From assembly GCA_944320985.1 (NCBI GenBank), contig CALUJN010000070.1, forward strand, positions 62,001-126,000: a stretch of 64,000 nt of DNA. Direction: 5' to 3'. Below, in pieces: positions 34,976-44,050 of the stretch (the stretch's first letter is position 1; each line of letters opens with the position of its first letter). Made by a program: the position numbers and the translations under genes. Source of the DNA: an uncultured Alistipes sp. Its GTDB lineage: Bacteria > Bacteroidota > Bacteroidia > Bacteroidales > Rikenellaceae. The notes beneath the pieces are model-generated. The model searched no databases, was not told where the DNA came from, and saw only the letters and a list, made by a program, of their open reading frames with translations.

Positions 34976-36325
34976 ATGGAAATAAATACGAATACATTGC
35001 GCCCGCTTCAGGGCGAAGGAAAAAAACTCTTTGTCGAGACCTACGGCTGCCAGATGAATGTCGGCGATACGGAGATCGTGGTCTCGCTGATGCAACAGGA
35101 GGGATATGTCTATACGGAGCGGATCGATGAGGCGGATGTGATTCTGATCAATACCTGCTCGATCCGTGACAATGCCGAACAACGGATCTGGGGCCGGCTG
35201 GCCGAGATGAAACGCCTGCGCCGCACGCACCCGGGACTTGTCGTGGGAATCATCGGCTGCATGGCCGAGCGCTTGCGCGAGAAACTGCTCGAAGGGCCTT
35301 CGGGGGTCGATGTCGTGGCCGGGCCGGATGCCTATCGGGACCTTCCGCGGCTGGTTCGCGAAGCCGAGGCGGGCGGCAAGGGGGTCAATGTGCTGCTGTC
35401 GACGGAGGAGACCTACGCCGAGATTGCCCCCGTGCGTCTGGACCGCAACGGCGTGAGTGCTTTTGTTGCGATCATGCGTGGCTGCAACAACTTCTGCTCC
35501 TATTGCGTGGTGCCCTATACGCGGGGTCGTGAGCGGAGCCGTGAAGCTTCGACGATCGTGGCCGAGGCCCAAAGCCTCTTCGACAACGGCTACCGGGAGG
35601 TGACGCTGCTGGGTCAGAACGTTAACTCCTATCGTACGGGCGATGTGGACTTCCCGGAGCTGTTGCGGCGCGTGGCGTCGATCTCGCCGTTGTTGCGAGT
35701 CCGGTTTGCCACGTCGCATCCCAAGGACATGAGCGACCGCCTGCTCGAGACAATGGCCTCGATGCCGAACATCTGCCGTTCGATCCACCTTCCGGCACAG
35801 TCGGGCGCCACGACGATGCTCGAACGCATGAACCGTAAATATACGCGCGAATGGTACCTCGACCGCATCGCCGCCATCCGGCGTTATATGCCCGACTGTT
35901 CGATTACGACGGATCTGATCGCGGGCTTTTCGGGCGAGACCGAGGAGGAACATCAACAGACCTTGTCGCTGATGCGTGAGGTAGGCTACGATTTCGCCTA
36001 CATGTTCAAGTATTCGGAGCGCCCGGGGACCTTTGCCCAGAAACACCTGGGGGATGACGTACCCGAGGAGGTGAAGTCGCGGCGCCTGCAGGAGATCATC
36101 GCCCTGCAGAACGAACTGGGCCTTGCGAGCTACCGCCGCGACGTGGGACGGGAGTTCGAGGTGCTGGTCGAGGGCGAATCGAAACGGAATGCGAATCAGC
36201 TGTCGGGCCGCACGTCGCAGAACAAGGTGGTGGTCTTCGACCGGGGCGATCATCGGGTTGGCGAGTACGTGCGCGTCCGCATTACGGGCTGTACGGCCGC
36301 CACACTTTTCGGAGAGGCACTCTGA
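34976..36325 (+). CDS. miaB: tRNA-2-methylthio-N6-dimethylallyladenosine synthase
   Basis: A 449-residue radical-SAM methylthiotransferase acting on A37 of tRNAs that read UNN codons. The N-terminal UPF0004 domain carries cluster cysteines C25 (Y-G-C-Q-M-N), C61 (N-T-C-S-I-R) and C95 (G-C-M-A-E-R). The radical-SAM motif C169-x3-C173-x2-C176 is in R-G-C-N-N-F-C-S-Y-C, and a C-terminal TRAM domain follows (about 385-448). Length is standard. The stop codon is immediately followed by a G-rich repetitive spacer. Confidence 0.96.
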   Translation: MEINTNTLRPLQGEGKKLFVETYGCQMNVGDTEIVVSLMQQEGYVYTERIDEADVILINTCSIRDNAEQRIWGRLAEMKRLRRTHPGLVVGIIGCMAERLREKLLEGPSGVDVVAGPDAYRDLPRLVREAEAGGKGVNVLLSTEETYAEIAPVRLDRNGVSAFVAIMRGCNNFCSYCVVPYTRGRERSREASTIVAEAQSLFDNGYREVTLLGQNVNSYRTGDVDFPELLRRVASISPLLRVRFATSHPKDMSDRLLETMASMPNICRSIHLPAQSGATTMLERMNRKYTREWYLDRIAAIRRYMPDCSITTDLIAGFSGETEEEHQQTLSLMREVGYDFAYMFKYSERPGTFAQKHLGDDVPEEVKSRRLQEIIALQNELGLASYRRDVGREFEVLVEGESKRNANQLSGRTSQNKVVVFDRGDHRVGEYVRVRITGCTAATLFGEAL

Positions 36326-36540
36326 CGGGGGGGGCTCTGGGGGAAGGGTTTTCTGAGGGGAAGCACTCTGCCGGGGAGGTACTCCGACGGGGCACTCTGA
36401 GGGGGGGGGCTGACGGGAGGTGTTCTGACAGGGGCACTCTGCCGGGGCATTCTGACGAGAGGTGTGCTAACTAGGGTACTCTGCCGGGGCACTCCGACGA
36501 TAGGTGTGCTGACGGGGGTACTCTGCCGGGGCGGACCATC
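36326..36540 (+). repeat. G-rich degenerate tandem repeats with a G-quadruplex-capable start
   Basis: The spacer between miaB and the helicase is built of degenerate units around CTCTGCCGGGGCA, TCTGACGGGG and AGGTGTGCT; the clearest copies, about 44 nt apart, lie at about 36440-36535. At 36327-36360 G-runs of 8, 5, 3 and 4 meet the G3+N1-7 pattern. No ORF is credible here. The rest, to 36673, includes the helicase leader and no clear promoter. Confidence 0.65.
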
Positions 36541-36673
36541 CGTCCGGGCGGCGGACAATGACCCGTGTTGAGGCTCCGCGGGGCGCAGATGGCGGCCCTT
36601 TGTTGGGGACCGTTGCTCGGCGGGATATTGACAAACGAATCAAAGGATGAATTAAAGAGAGATACGAAAAATT

Positions 36674-38194
36674 ATGCGTTTTGACGAACTTGACCTGGAG
36701 GATGAGATCCTCGACGGTCTCGAAGATATGAATTTTTACGAGATGACCCCCGTGCAGGAGCAGACCATTCCGGTGATTCTCGAAGGTCACGACCTGATCG
36801 GTTGCGCACAGACCGGAACGGGCAAGACGGCAGCCTATACGCTTCCGCTGCTGAACCGGTTGCTGCTCGAGGGCAACGAGGAGAACGTGGTGAAGTCGCT
36901 GATCATCGTTCCGACGCGCGAACTGGCCCTGCAGATCGACCAGCAGTTCCAGGGCTTTTCCTACTATGCGCCGATCTCGACGACGGTGGTCTACGGCGGG
37001 GGCGACGGCAAGGGCTGGGACCTGCAGAAGAACGGCATGCTGAATGGTTCGGACGTGGTGATTGCCACGCCGGGACGTATGATCTCCCACCTGCAGAACA
37101 GCCACATCGACCTGTCGCACGTGGAGTGCCTGATCCTCGACGAGGCGGACCGGATGCTGGACATGGGCTTCAGCGATGACATCATGAAGATTATCTCCTA
37201 CCTGCCTCGGGAGCGTCAGACGATCATGTTTTCGGCGACGCTGCCGCCCAAAATCCGGGAGCTTGCCAAGACGATTCTCCGCAATCCGGAGGAGGTGAAT
37301 ATCGCCATCTCGAAACCCAACGATGCGATCGACCAGTCGGCCTACGTCTGCTACGAGAGTCAGAAACTGGGTCTGATCCGCGAGTTGTTTGCCGAGCCGT
37401 CGGAGTCGAAGACGATCATCTTCTCGTCGTCGAAGATGAAGGTCAAGGAGCTGGCCCATACGCTCAAGCGGATGCAGCTGGATGTGGCGGCGATGCATTC
37501 GGACCTCGACCAGTCGCAGCGTGAGGAGGTGATGCTCAACTTCAAGAACAACAAGGTGAAGATTCTCGTGGCGACGGATATCGTGGCGCGGGGCATCGAC
37601 ATCGAGGATATCGGTCTGGTGATCAACTACGACGTTCCGCACGATCCGGAGGACTACATCCACCGCATCGGCCGTACGGCCCGCGCCGCGGCGACAGGCA
37701 GCGCCATTACCTTTGTCAACGAGGAGGAGCAGGGGAAATTCCACCAGATCGAAAAGTTCATCGAGCGGGAGATCCGCAAGGCGGAGCTTCCGGCGAGCGT
37801 GGGCGAGGGCCCGAAATACGAGCCCGAGGAGAGCCGTCGACGGGGCGGCCGTGGGGGTCGCAGCCGCAGCAAGGGCGGTGACGGACGCGGCCATGGGCGC
37901 GGGCGGCGGGACCGCCTGCGTGATAAACCTCGTGGCAGCTCGACATCGCGGGAGGAGCAGGCTGCGGGCCGTTCCGATGATCGGAAACCCGCACCTGCTG
38001 CGGCGACGGCTGATGCCGGTCTTGCGGACATTTCGGCTTCAACGTCCGGGGTTCGTCCGGCTGCACCGTCTGTCGCTCCGGAGGGGGAGAAGCCGCGCCG
38101 GCGCCGCCATCGCGGAGGCCGCCGCCATCGTCGGGGCAAAGGAAACTCGGGCGGTGGAGAGACCCCGGCATCTGGCAGTGATACGGTCCGTTGA
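36674..38194 (+). CDS. DEAD-box RNA helicase with Arg/Gly-rich tail
   Basis: A 506-residue ATP-dependent RNA helicase. RecA domain 1 has the Q-motif (T-P-V-Q-E-Q), A45-Q-T-G-T-G-K-T, P-T-R-E-L-A, D-E-A-D at 156-159 and S-A-T at 187-189. Domain 2 carries A-T-D-I-V-A-R-G-I-D and H-R-I-G-R-T-A-R. From about residue 385 a basic low-complexity tail rich in R-G-G-R and R-R-R-H suggests direct RNA or ribosome binding, as in RhlE/CsdA-like proteins. It likely helps RNA folding or ribosome assembly. Which E. coli helicase it matches cannot be said. Confidence 0.94.
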   Translation: MRFDELDLEDEILDGLEDMNFYEMTPVQEQTIPVILEGHDLIGCAQTGTGKTAAYTLPLLNRLLLEGNEENVVKSLIIVPTRELALQIDQQFQGFSYYAPISTTVVYGGGDGKGWDLQKNGMLNGSDVVIATPGRMISHLQNSHIDLSHVECLILDEADRMLDMGFSDDIMKIISYLPRERQTIMFSATLPPKIRELAKTILRNPEEVNIAISKPNDAIDQSAYVCYESQKLGLIRELFAEPSESKTIIFSSSKMKVKELAHTLKRMQLDVAAMHSDLDQSQREEVMLNFKNNKVKILVATDIVARGIDIEDIGLVINYDVPHDPEDYIHRIGRTARAAATGSAITFVNEEEQGKFHQIEKFIEREIRKAELPASVGEGPKYEPEESRRRGGRGGRSRSKGGDGRGHGRGRRDRLRDKPRGSSTSREEQAAGRSDDRKPAPAAATADAGLADISASTSGVRPAAPSVAPEGEKPRRRRHRGGRRHRRGKGNSGGGETPASGSDTVR

Positions 38195-38229
38195 CTCTCT
38201 GAGAGAGTGTTTCCCTGACAGCAATCCGC

Positions 38230-38841
38230 ATGACGACCATCATCGAAGGTATGAAATCCCTGTGCCCGATCTCCGAGCCGACGGTTCGGGCGCTTGTCGA
38301 ACGGGTGGAACCGTGTCGTTTTCCGAAGCGTTTCCGGTTGGTTTCGGCCGGAGCATGTGGCGGATTCGCCTATTTCATCGAGCGGGGCATGACCCGCTCG
38401 TTCTGGATGGTCGACGGCGAGGAGATCACGACCTCCTTTTCGACCGAAGGCGGTATTGTCTTCAGTATGGATGAACTCTATTACGGGCAGCCGAGCGAGG
38501 AGTTTGTCGAAACCCTCGAAGAGGTTGAGGCCTACCGCATTCGTCTGGAGGACCTCCGGGAGCTCTTTGCCACGAACCTCGAACTGGCCAACTGGGGGCG
38601 GATCATCCACCAGAACGAGTACCGGCGTCTGCATCGTTCGCACAAGGAGCGCCTCACGCTTCCGGCACGCGAGCGATATGAGGCATTCTGCCGACAGTTT
38701 CCGGACGTGTGCCGACGGGCACAGTTGGGTTATATCGCTTCCTACCTGGGGATCACGCTCCCGACGCTCAGCCGGATCCGCGCAGGAAAACGGGATTCCA
38801 AACGGCCGATTTTGTCGCAGGACAAGTGCCGGAATGTGTAA
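38230..38841 (+). CDS. Crp/Fnr-family transcriptional regulator
   Basis: A 203-residue regulator with an N-terminal cyclic-nucleotide-binding-type beta-roll (about 20-115) and a short C-terminal helix-turn-helix (L-G-Y-I-A-S-Y-L-G-I-T-L-P-T-L-S-R-I-R, about 170-188). There is no Cys cluster for Fe-S binding, so it is not Fnr proper. It lies 41 nt upstream of an acyltransferase gene, a possible target. The ligand is unknown. Confidence 0.87.
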   Translation: MTTIIEGMKSLCPISEPTVRALVERVEPCRFPKRFRLVSAGACGGFAYFIERGMTRSFWMVDGEEITTSFSTEGGIVFSMDELYYGQPSEEFVETLEEVEAYRIRLEDLRELFATNLELANWGRIIHQNEYRRLHRSHKERLTLPARERYEAFCRQFPDVCRRAQLGYIASYLGITLPTLSRIRAGKRDSKRPILSQDKCRNV

Positions 38842-38882
38842 GTTTCCTATTTTTGGCATGTCACAGGAAACCCTCCCGAAAC

Positions 38883-40043
38883 ATGAAGGCATCCATGCAA
38901 ACAATCTCCTCCGCCGCGTATGCGGACACGAAACCTCACTACGAACTGTTGGACGGCCTGCGAGGCGTAGCTGCGCTGGTCGTGATCTGGTACCATGTTT
39001 TCGAGGGCTTTGCCACAAGCCCCGTGGACCAGCGTTTCAACCACGGCTATCTGGCCGTTGATTTCTTCTTCATACTGTCGGGTTTCGTCGTGGGATATGC
39101 CTACGACGACCGCTGGAGACGGCGGACGCTGACCCTGTCGGGCTTCATCAAACGGCGTCTGATCCGTCTGCACCCGATGGTGGTCCTGGGGGCCTTGCTG
39201 GGAGCCGTAACCTTCTGCCTGCAGGGCAGCGTGCAGTGGAACGGCACGTCGGTTGCCTTTTCCGCCGTGCTGCTTGCCCTGTTGCTGCACCTTTTTCTGA
39301 TTCCGGCTCTTCCTGGCTCGACACCCGAGGTGCGGGGCAACGGCGAGATGTACCCGCTCAACGGTCCTACGTGGTCGCTCTTTTTCGAATATATCGGCAA
39401 CCTGCTCTATGCCCTTTTCCTGCGACGTCTTCCGACGCGCTGGCTGGCGGGATTCGTCACCTTGACGGGCCTCGGGCTGGCGGCCTTTGCCGTTGGCAAC
39501 GGATCGGGGTACGGACATCTCGGCGTGGGATGGTCGCTGGCGGACAACAACCTGCTCGGGGGCTTTCTGCGTCTGCTCTTTGCCTTCCCGATGGGTTTGC
39601 TGCTGTCGCGTGTTTTCCGTCCCGTAGCCGTGCGGGGAGCTTTCTGGCTCTGCAGCCTCTCGATCATTGCTTTGCTCAGCGTCCCCTATGTCGGGGACGG
39701 CAGCGCTCCGTGGATGAACGGCCTCTACGATACGGTGTGCGTTCTCGTGCTCTTTCCGCTGCTGGTCTGGCTCGGGGCATCGGGTCGGGCGACGGACCGG
39801 GGAACGTCGGGAATTTGCAAATTCTTGGGTGACATCTCCTATCCGGTCTATGTGATCCACTATCCCTTCATGTACCTCTTTTATGCATGGCTGTGGAGCG
39901 GTGAGAAGATCCCCTTTTCGGAGGCGTGGCCCGTGGCTGCGGGGCTGTATATCGGTGTGATCGTGCTGGCGTGGGCGGTGTTGAAACTCTACGACGAGCC
40001 CGTGCGGAGGTATCTGACGCGCCGTTTCTTGACGCGCCGCTGA
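38883..40043 (+). CDS. Acyltransferase family 3 membrane protein
   Basis: A 386-residue protein with about ten transmembrane helices. The family signature is present: L-D-G-L-R-G-V-A-A near residue 24, W-Y-H with the catalytic His, F-F-I-L-S-G-F-V (about 63) and R-R-L-I-R-L-H-P. Such proteins O-acylate surface glycans or other envelope molecules; the substrate is unknown. Start 38883 (M-K-A-S-M-Q) is chosen; M63 of the longer frame, at 38895, is possible. A weak hairpin GTCGGG/CCCGAC (40053-40073) follows the stop. Confidence 0.9.
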   Translation: MKASMQTISSAAYADTKPHYELLDGLRGVAALVVIWYHVFEGFATSPVDQRFNHGYLAVDFFFILSGFVVGYAYDDRWRRRTLTLSGFIKRRLIRLHPMVVLGALLGAVTFCLQGSVQWNGTSVAFSAVLLALLLHLFLIPALPGSTPEVRGNGEMYPLNGPTWSLFFEYIGNLLYALFLRRLPTRWLAGFVTLTGLGLAAFAVGNGSGYGHLGVGWSLADNNLLGGFLRLLFAFPMGLLLSRVFRPVAVRGAFWLCSLSIIALLSVPYVGDGSAPWMNGLYDTVCVLVLFPLLVWLGASGRATDRGTSGICKFLGDISYPVYVIHYPFMYLFYAWLWSGEKIPFSEAWPVAAGLYIGVIVLAWAVLKLYDEPVRRYLTRRFLTRR

Positions 40044-40160
40044 TTTGAGCCCGTCGGGTTTTCCTTTCCCGACATTGTATAACTTCTCCCGGAGAGAAAT
40101 TATTCCCATCCGGGTCGCCCCGGATTTTTCAACGAGTTTACGACCTGCCTGTATGAAAAG

Positions 40161-40188
40161 TCCCCTCCGAGGAGGGGATTTAGGGGGA
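40161..40188. repeat. Short palindrome TCCCCTCC-GGAGGGGA followed by TTTAGGGGGA
   Basis: An 18-nt palindrome (40161-40178) and its trailing TTTAGGGGGA resemble short dispersed palindromic elements seen between genes in Bacteroidetes. It lies between the convergent acyltransferase and der genes. It might act as a hairpin, but no T-run follows. Only one copy is seen in the window. Confidence 0.45.
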
Positions 40189-40240
40189 TTGTCTCGCCGG
40201 GATTTTTCAGGGTTGAAACCTCCCGGGCAGCACACCGTTC

Positions 40241-41545
40241 CTATTTTTGTCGGAAATAAATCTGCATCGGAACACCTGAAAAATCCCAGTGGTCGCGGAT
40301 GTTGTTTTCCAGGAAGCGGCGGTATGGCTCCTTGATGTACTGCGGCAGGTTGACGAAGAAGGCAAACTGCGGCGTCGGCGTCGGCAGCTGCGTGACGTAC
40401 TTGATCTTGATATACTTGCCCTTGGTTGCGGGGGGCGGGTAGTTCTCGATCAGCGGCAGCAGGAAGTCGTTCAACTCCGAGGTGGCGATGCGCCGCTTGC
40501 GCGACTGGTACACCCGGATGGCCGTCTGCAGCACGTCGAGAATCCGCTGTTTGTTTAGTACCGAGGTGAAGATGATCGGAATGTCGTTGAACGGTGCGAG
40601 TTTCTTTTTGAGGAACTCCGTCCACTCCTTCATCGTGTTGCTCTCCTTTTCGATCAGATCCCACTTGTTGACCACAATCACACATCCTTTTCTGTTGCGG
40701 ACGATCAGGTTATGGATGTTCAGATCCTGGGATTCGAGCCCCTGCTGGGCGTCCAGCATCAGAATGCAGACATCGGAACTCTCGATGGCGCGGATCGACC
40801 GCATCACGGAGTAGAATTCGAGATCCTCCATCGTCTTGCCCTTCTTGCGCATACCGGCCGTATCGACGAGGTAGAAATCCATGCCGAACTTGTTGTAACG
40901 GGAGCGGATCGAGTCCCGGGTGGTTCCGGCGATCGACGTGACGATGTTGCGCTCCTGTCCGAGCAGGGCGTTCGTGAGGGAGGACTTCCCGACGTTGGGA
41001 CGCCCGACGATGGTAATGTGGGGCAGGTCGTCGTCCTCCTCGGAGGAGACGTCGGCCGGCAACGCCGCGAGGATGGCATCCATCAGATCTCCCGTGCCGC
41101 TTCCGGACATCGAACTGATGCAGTAGGGGTCGCCGAGTCCGAGGGCGTAGAACTCGTGAGAGTTGTATATCAGGTCGTTGGTGTCGACCTTGTTGCAGAC
41201 GAGAATCACCTTCTTGGAGGTGCGTCGCAGGATGTCGGCCATGAGCATGTCGAGATCCGTGATGCCGGTGCGCACCTCGACGAGGAAAAGGATCACGTCG
41301 GCCTCATCGATGGCCAGCAGGACCTGACGCCGGATTTCGTCTTCGAAGATATCCTCGGAGTTTACGGTGTAACCTCCGGTGTCGATGACCGAGAATTCGC
41401 GGCCGTTCCAGTCTGTTTTGCCGTAATGACGGTCCCGGGTCGTGCCGGCCATGGCGTCGACGATGGCCTTTCGTTCTCCGACGAGGCGGTTGAAGAGGGT
41501 GCTTTTCCCGACGTTGGGGCGTCCGACGATTGCTACGAGGCTCAT
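40241..41545 (-). CDS. der: Ribosome assembly GTPase Der (EngA)
   Basis: A 434-residue double-GTPase needed for 50S maturation. Two tandem G domains each start with G-R-P-N-V-G-K-S (8-15 and 181-188), followed by D-T-G-G and D-T-A-G (G3) and N-K-V-D and N-K-W-D (G4), and a C-terminal KH-like domain about 350-434. Length is typical. A minus-strand TATCTTTG (41579-41586) just upstream may be its -7 box, without a clear -33. Confidence 0.96.
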   Translation of the reverse strand: MSLVAIVGRPNVGKSTLFNRLVGERKAIVDAMAGTTRDRHYGKTDWNGREFSVIDTGGYTVNSEDIFEDEIRRQVLLAIDEADVILFLVEVRTGITDLDMLMADILRRTSKKVILVCNKVDTNDLIYNSHEFYALGLGDPYCISSMSGSGTGDLMDAILAALPADVSSEEDDDLPHITIVGRPNVGKSSLTNALLGQERNIVTSIAGTTRDSIRSRYNKFGMDFYLVDTAGMRKKGKTMEDLEFYSVMRSIRAIESSDVCILMLDAQQGLESQDLNIHNLIVRNRKGCVIVVNKWDLIEKESNTMKEWTEFLKKKLAPFNDIPIIFTSVLNKQRILDVLQTAIRVYQSRKRRIATSELNDFLLPLIENYPPPATKGKYIKIKYVTQLPTPTPQFAFFVNLPQYIKEPYRRFLENNIRDHWDFSGVPMQIYFRQK

Positions 41546-41614
41546 GATCTTTTGCGTTCTTTGTTGCTTATTGGGTGCAAAGATAGCGCAAATCTTGGGA
41601 ATTAAAAAATGAAA

Positions 41615-43744
41615 CTACACCCGGATGTAGCGGCTCTCGGTATCGCCGGCCTGTACGGGATAGAGCAGGATGGAGCTGTATCCGGCAAAATGATGTTCCA
41701 GATAGGCGGGAATCCGGCTCATGGCGGGGTGATAGGATACCCGGTCCCGCCGGCTCATGACGAACCACAGACAGTCGTCGTCACGCATGTCGTGTTCGAG
41801 CGAGGGGAGATCATCCCATTGGGTAAAGGGCACGTACTCGATGTTCGAGGAACGTTTTCTTCCGCGCGGCCGGAGGTAGGCCAGCGTGGTTTCGGGTGCC
41901 AGCAGGGCGATCTTGGCTCCGGAGTTTTCGGCCAGCAGCCGGATCCTTTGCAGCCACAGCTGGAAACCGGCCTCCTGCTCGGCCTTTTCGGGAACGACAA
42001 TCAGGTGGCGCTTGATGGTATTGAGCGGCTGTACGGGATTGTAGATGAAGGTGGTGATGTTGCTCTGCATCAGCACGTCCGCGGTCATCTTCCCGATTCC
42101 GGGCCCGGAGGCTCCGGGGATTCCCGGGATTCCCGGGATTCCCGGAATGACCGGAAGCCCCGGCATGGCCGGCATGGTGCGGTGCATGCCCATGACGATG
42201 TCGGTGATGTTGCGTTCGCGGCTCACGCTGACGATGGCGTTCGAGATGTTGACATCGTAGCGCAACAGCTCCTGCAGGTAGATGTCGCTTGCCGCAGCGG
42301 TCGTGGCGGCGGTATCGAGGAGTTTCTGTCCCCGTTTTTCGGCATTCGGATCCTCGACCTTGTTGTCGATGGCATGCAGGGCATAGAGTCCGTTGGGCTC
42401 TTTGGGGCGTTTGAGCATGACGCTCAACGAGACCAGCTCGTCGACGGTGTGTTCGTTCGAGACGGGGATCAGTATGTGATCCTCCTGTTTGGGCGCCTTT
42501 TCGTCGGAGGCGAGGTGTGCCTGCCGCACGGCGATGTTGTGGGCTCCGCGCTGCGTGGCGAAGGTCGAGACGGTGCAGGTGGCCAGGATCATCAGGATCG
42601 TACCGTTCAGAACGCTTTCGTTGAGCAGACGGATCGGCTCTCCGTCGGGGGTGTGTCCGAGGATGACGTTGTAGCCGACCATCACGGCGGCGAGCGTTGC
42701 GGCGACGTGTGCCGAACTCAGTCCGAAGATGACCGTGCGCTGGTCGGGCGAGAGCCGGAAGCTCTTCTGCGTGAGCCATGCGGCGATGAACTTCGCGGCG
42801 GTGATCAGCACGATCATCACGGCGGCGACCTCGAGGCTCTCCCAGTCGCGGAAGAAGGCGCGGTAGTCGATGAGCATGCCGACGCCGATCAGGAAGAAGG
42901 GGATAAAAATGGCGTTTCCGACGAACTCGATGCGGTTCATCAGGGGGGATGTTCGGGGGATCAGCCTGTTGAGGGCGATTCCGGAGAGGAATGCGCCGAT
43001 GATGGGTTCGAGACCTGCGAGCTGTGCGAGGAACGCTCCGAGGAAGACCATCGCCAGGACGAAGATATACTGCGAGATGTTGTCGCTGACCTGCTTGAAG
43101 AACCAGTGTGCGAGGATCGGGAAGAGGATGACAATGACGGCGATGCAGAGGGCGACGGATCCGGCCAGGCGCCACCAGAACATGTCGTCGACGTTTCCCG
43201 TGGCCATGCCGACGATGACCGTGAGCAGCAGCAGGGCCAGCGTGTCGGTAATGACGGTTCCGCCGACGGCGATGGTGACGGCCTTGTCGCGGGCGATTCC
43301 GAGTTTGCTGACGATGGGGTAGGCGATCAGGGTCTGTGAGGCGAAGAGTCCGGCCAGGAGGATCGAGGAGTAGATCGAGAATCCGAGGATGTAGTATCCG
43401 GCGAGGATCCCGAGCAGGAGCGGGACGCAGAAGGTGTAGAGTCCGAAGACGAGGCTTCGCCAGCTGTTGCGGCGGAAGTCGGACATATCCATGTCGAGTC
43501 CCGAGAGGAACATGATATAGAGGAGTCCGGCCGTGCCGGAGAGGATAATGCTGCTGTCGCGCAGTACGAGGTTCAGACCGTGGGGGCCGATCACCGCGCC
43601 GGCGATGATGAGCCCCAGCAGGTAGGGAATCTTGAGTTTATTCAACAGCAGGGGTGCCGCGAGAATGATGACCAGAATCAGCAGAAACTTGAGAATCGGG
43701 TCCTCGAGCGGCAGCGAGAAATCTATGTGCGTGAACAGAAGCAT
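41615..43744 (-). CDS. Cation/proton antiporter (CPA2/Kef-like) with universal-stress-like C-terminal half
   Basis: A 709-residue protein. Residues about 12-400 form a 12-13-helix Na+/H+ exchanger domain of the CPA2 type (A-G-A-V-I-G-P-H-G-L, G-T-V-I-T-D-T-L-A). The C-terminal half (about 430-705) looks like two UspA-type folds rather than the RCK domain of KefC. Between them sits a Pro/Gly loop, P-G-I-P-G-I-P-G-I-P-G, coded by a 9-bp tandem repeat. Start 43744 (M-L-L-F-T-H) is chosen because the frame above it is not membrane-like and a good promoter lies just upstream. The transported ion is not determined. Confidence 0.88.
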   Translation of the reverse strand: MLLFTHIDFSLPLEDPILKFLLILVIILAAPLLLNKLKIPYLLGLIIAGAVIGPHGLNLVLRDSSIILSGTAGLLYIMFLSGLDMDMSDFRRNSWRSLVFGLYTFCVPLLLGILAGYYILGFSIYSSILLAGLFASQTLIAYPIVSKLGIARDKAVTIAVGGTVITDTLALLLLTVIVGMATGNVDDMFWWRLAGSVALCIAVIVILFPILAHWFFKQVSDNISQYIFVLAMVFLGAFLAQLAGLEPIIGAFLSGIALNRLIPRTSPLMNRIEFVGNAIFIPFFLIGVGMLIDYRAFFRDWESLEVAAVMIVLITAAKFIAAWLTQKSFRLSPDQRTVIFGLSSAHVAATLAAVMVGYNVILGHTPDGEPIRLLNESVLNGTILMILATCTVSTFATQRGAHNIAVRQAHLASDEKAPKQEDHILIPVSNEHTVDELVSLSVMLKRPKEPNGLYALHAIDNKVEDPNAEKRGQKLLDTAATTAAASDIYLQELLRYDVNISNAIVSVSRERNITDIVMGMHRTMPAMPGLPVIPGIPGIPGIPGASGPGIGKMTADVLMQSNITTFIYNPVQPLNTIKRHLIVVPEKAEQEAGFQLWLQRIRLLAENSGAKIALLAPETTLAYLRPRGRKRSSNIEYVPFTQWDDLPSLEHDMRDDDCLWFVMSRRDRVSYHPAMSRIPAYLEHHFAGYSSILLYPVQAGDTESRYIRV
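42119..42145. repeat. Three exact 9-bp tandem repeats inside the antiporter gene
   Basis: GATTCCCGG occurs at 42119-42127, 42128-42136 and 42137-42145, with degenerate flanking copies. The repeat stays in frame and encodes a collagen-like Gly-Ile-Pro run, so copy-number changes would lengthen the loop without a frameshift. Confidence 0.85.
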
Positions 43745-43767
43745 GCGTGCAGGAGTCTGTGATAGAA

Positions 43768-43799
43768 CAAATATAGGAAAAATCGCGGTCAAAAGCAAG
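43768..43799 (-). promoter_or_regulatory. Promoter for the antiporter gene
   Basis: Minus strand CTTG (43796-43799), 20-nt spacer, TATATTTG (43768-43775), about 24 nt before the start codon at 43744. The remaining divergent spacer to 44014 holds no other recognised element. Confidence 0.68.
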
Positions 43800-44014
43800 C
43801 CTTGGCGTGGGATTTGTCGCAGGCGGAGGCGCGTCGAAGGGGCTGGCCGGGTCTTTTCGGGATGACCTCCAACGACTTCCGGAGTTGTCATGCAACGACG
43901 GCCGGGATCGTAAATCCGCTTCGTCGGCCCGTTGTGGGAGAGACAAAAAGAACGCCGGAGCCTTCTTGCCGAGAAAATATGACCCTGGGAAGCGTGTTTT
44001 TTCGGAAAAAAACG

Positions 44015-44022
44015 TAACTTTG
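44015..44022 (+). promoter_or_regulatory. Candidate -7 element for the MFS operon
   Basis: TAACTTTG matches TAnnTTTG and lies 29 nt before the start at 44051. The -33 element is not evident. Confidence 0.45.
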
Positions 44023-44050
44023 AAGAATCGGAAAATGTAAACATGTGCGC

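Noticed and set aside
36326..36540. CRISPR array
   Set aside because: Repeats are degenerate and G-rich with no constant repeat-spacer alternation, and no cas genes are present.
40196..40240. Terminator for der
   Set aside because: An imperfect inverted repeat (GCCGGGA with TCCCGGGC) is present, but on the minus strand no T-run follows, so it was not called.
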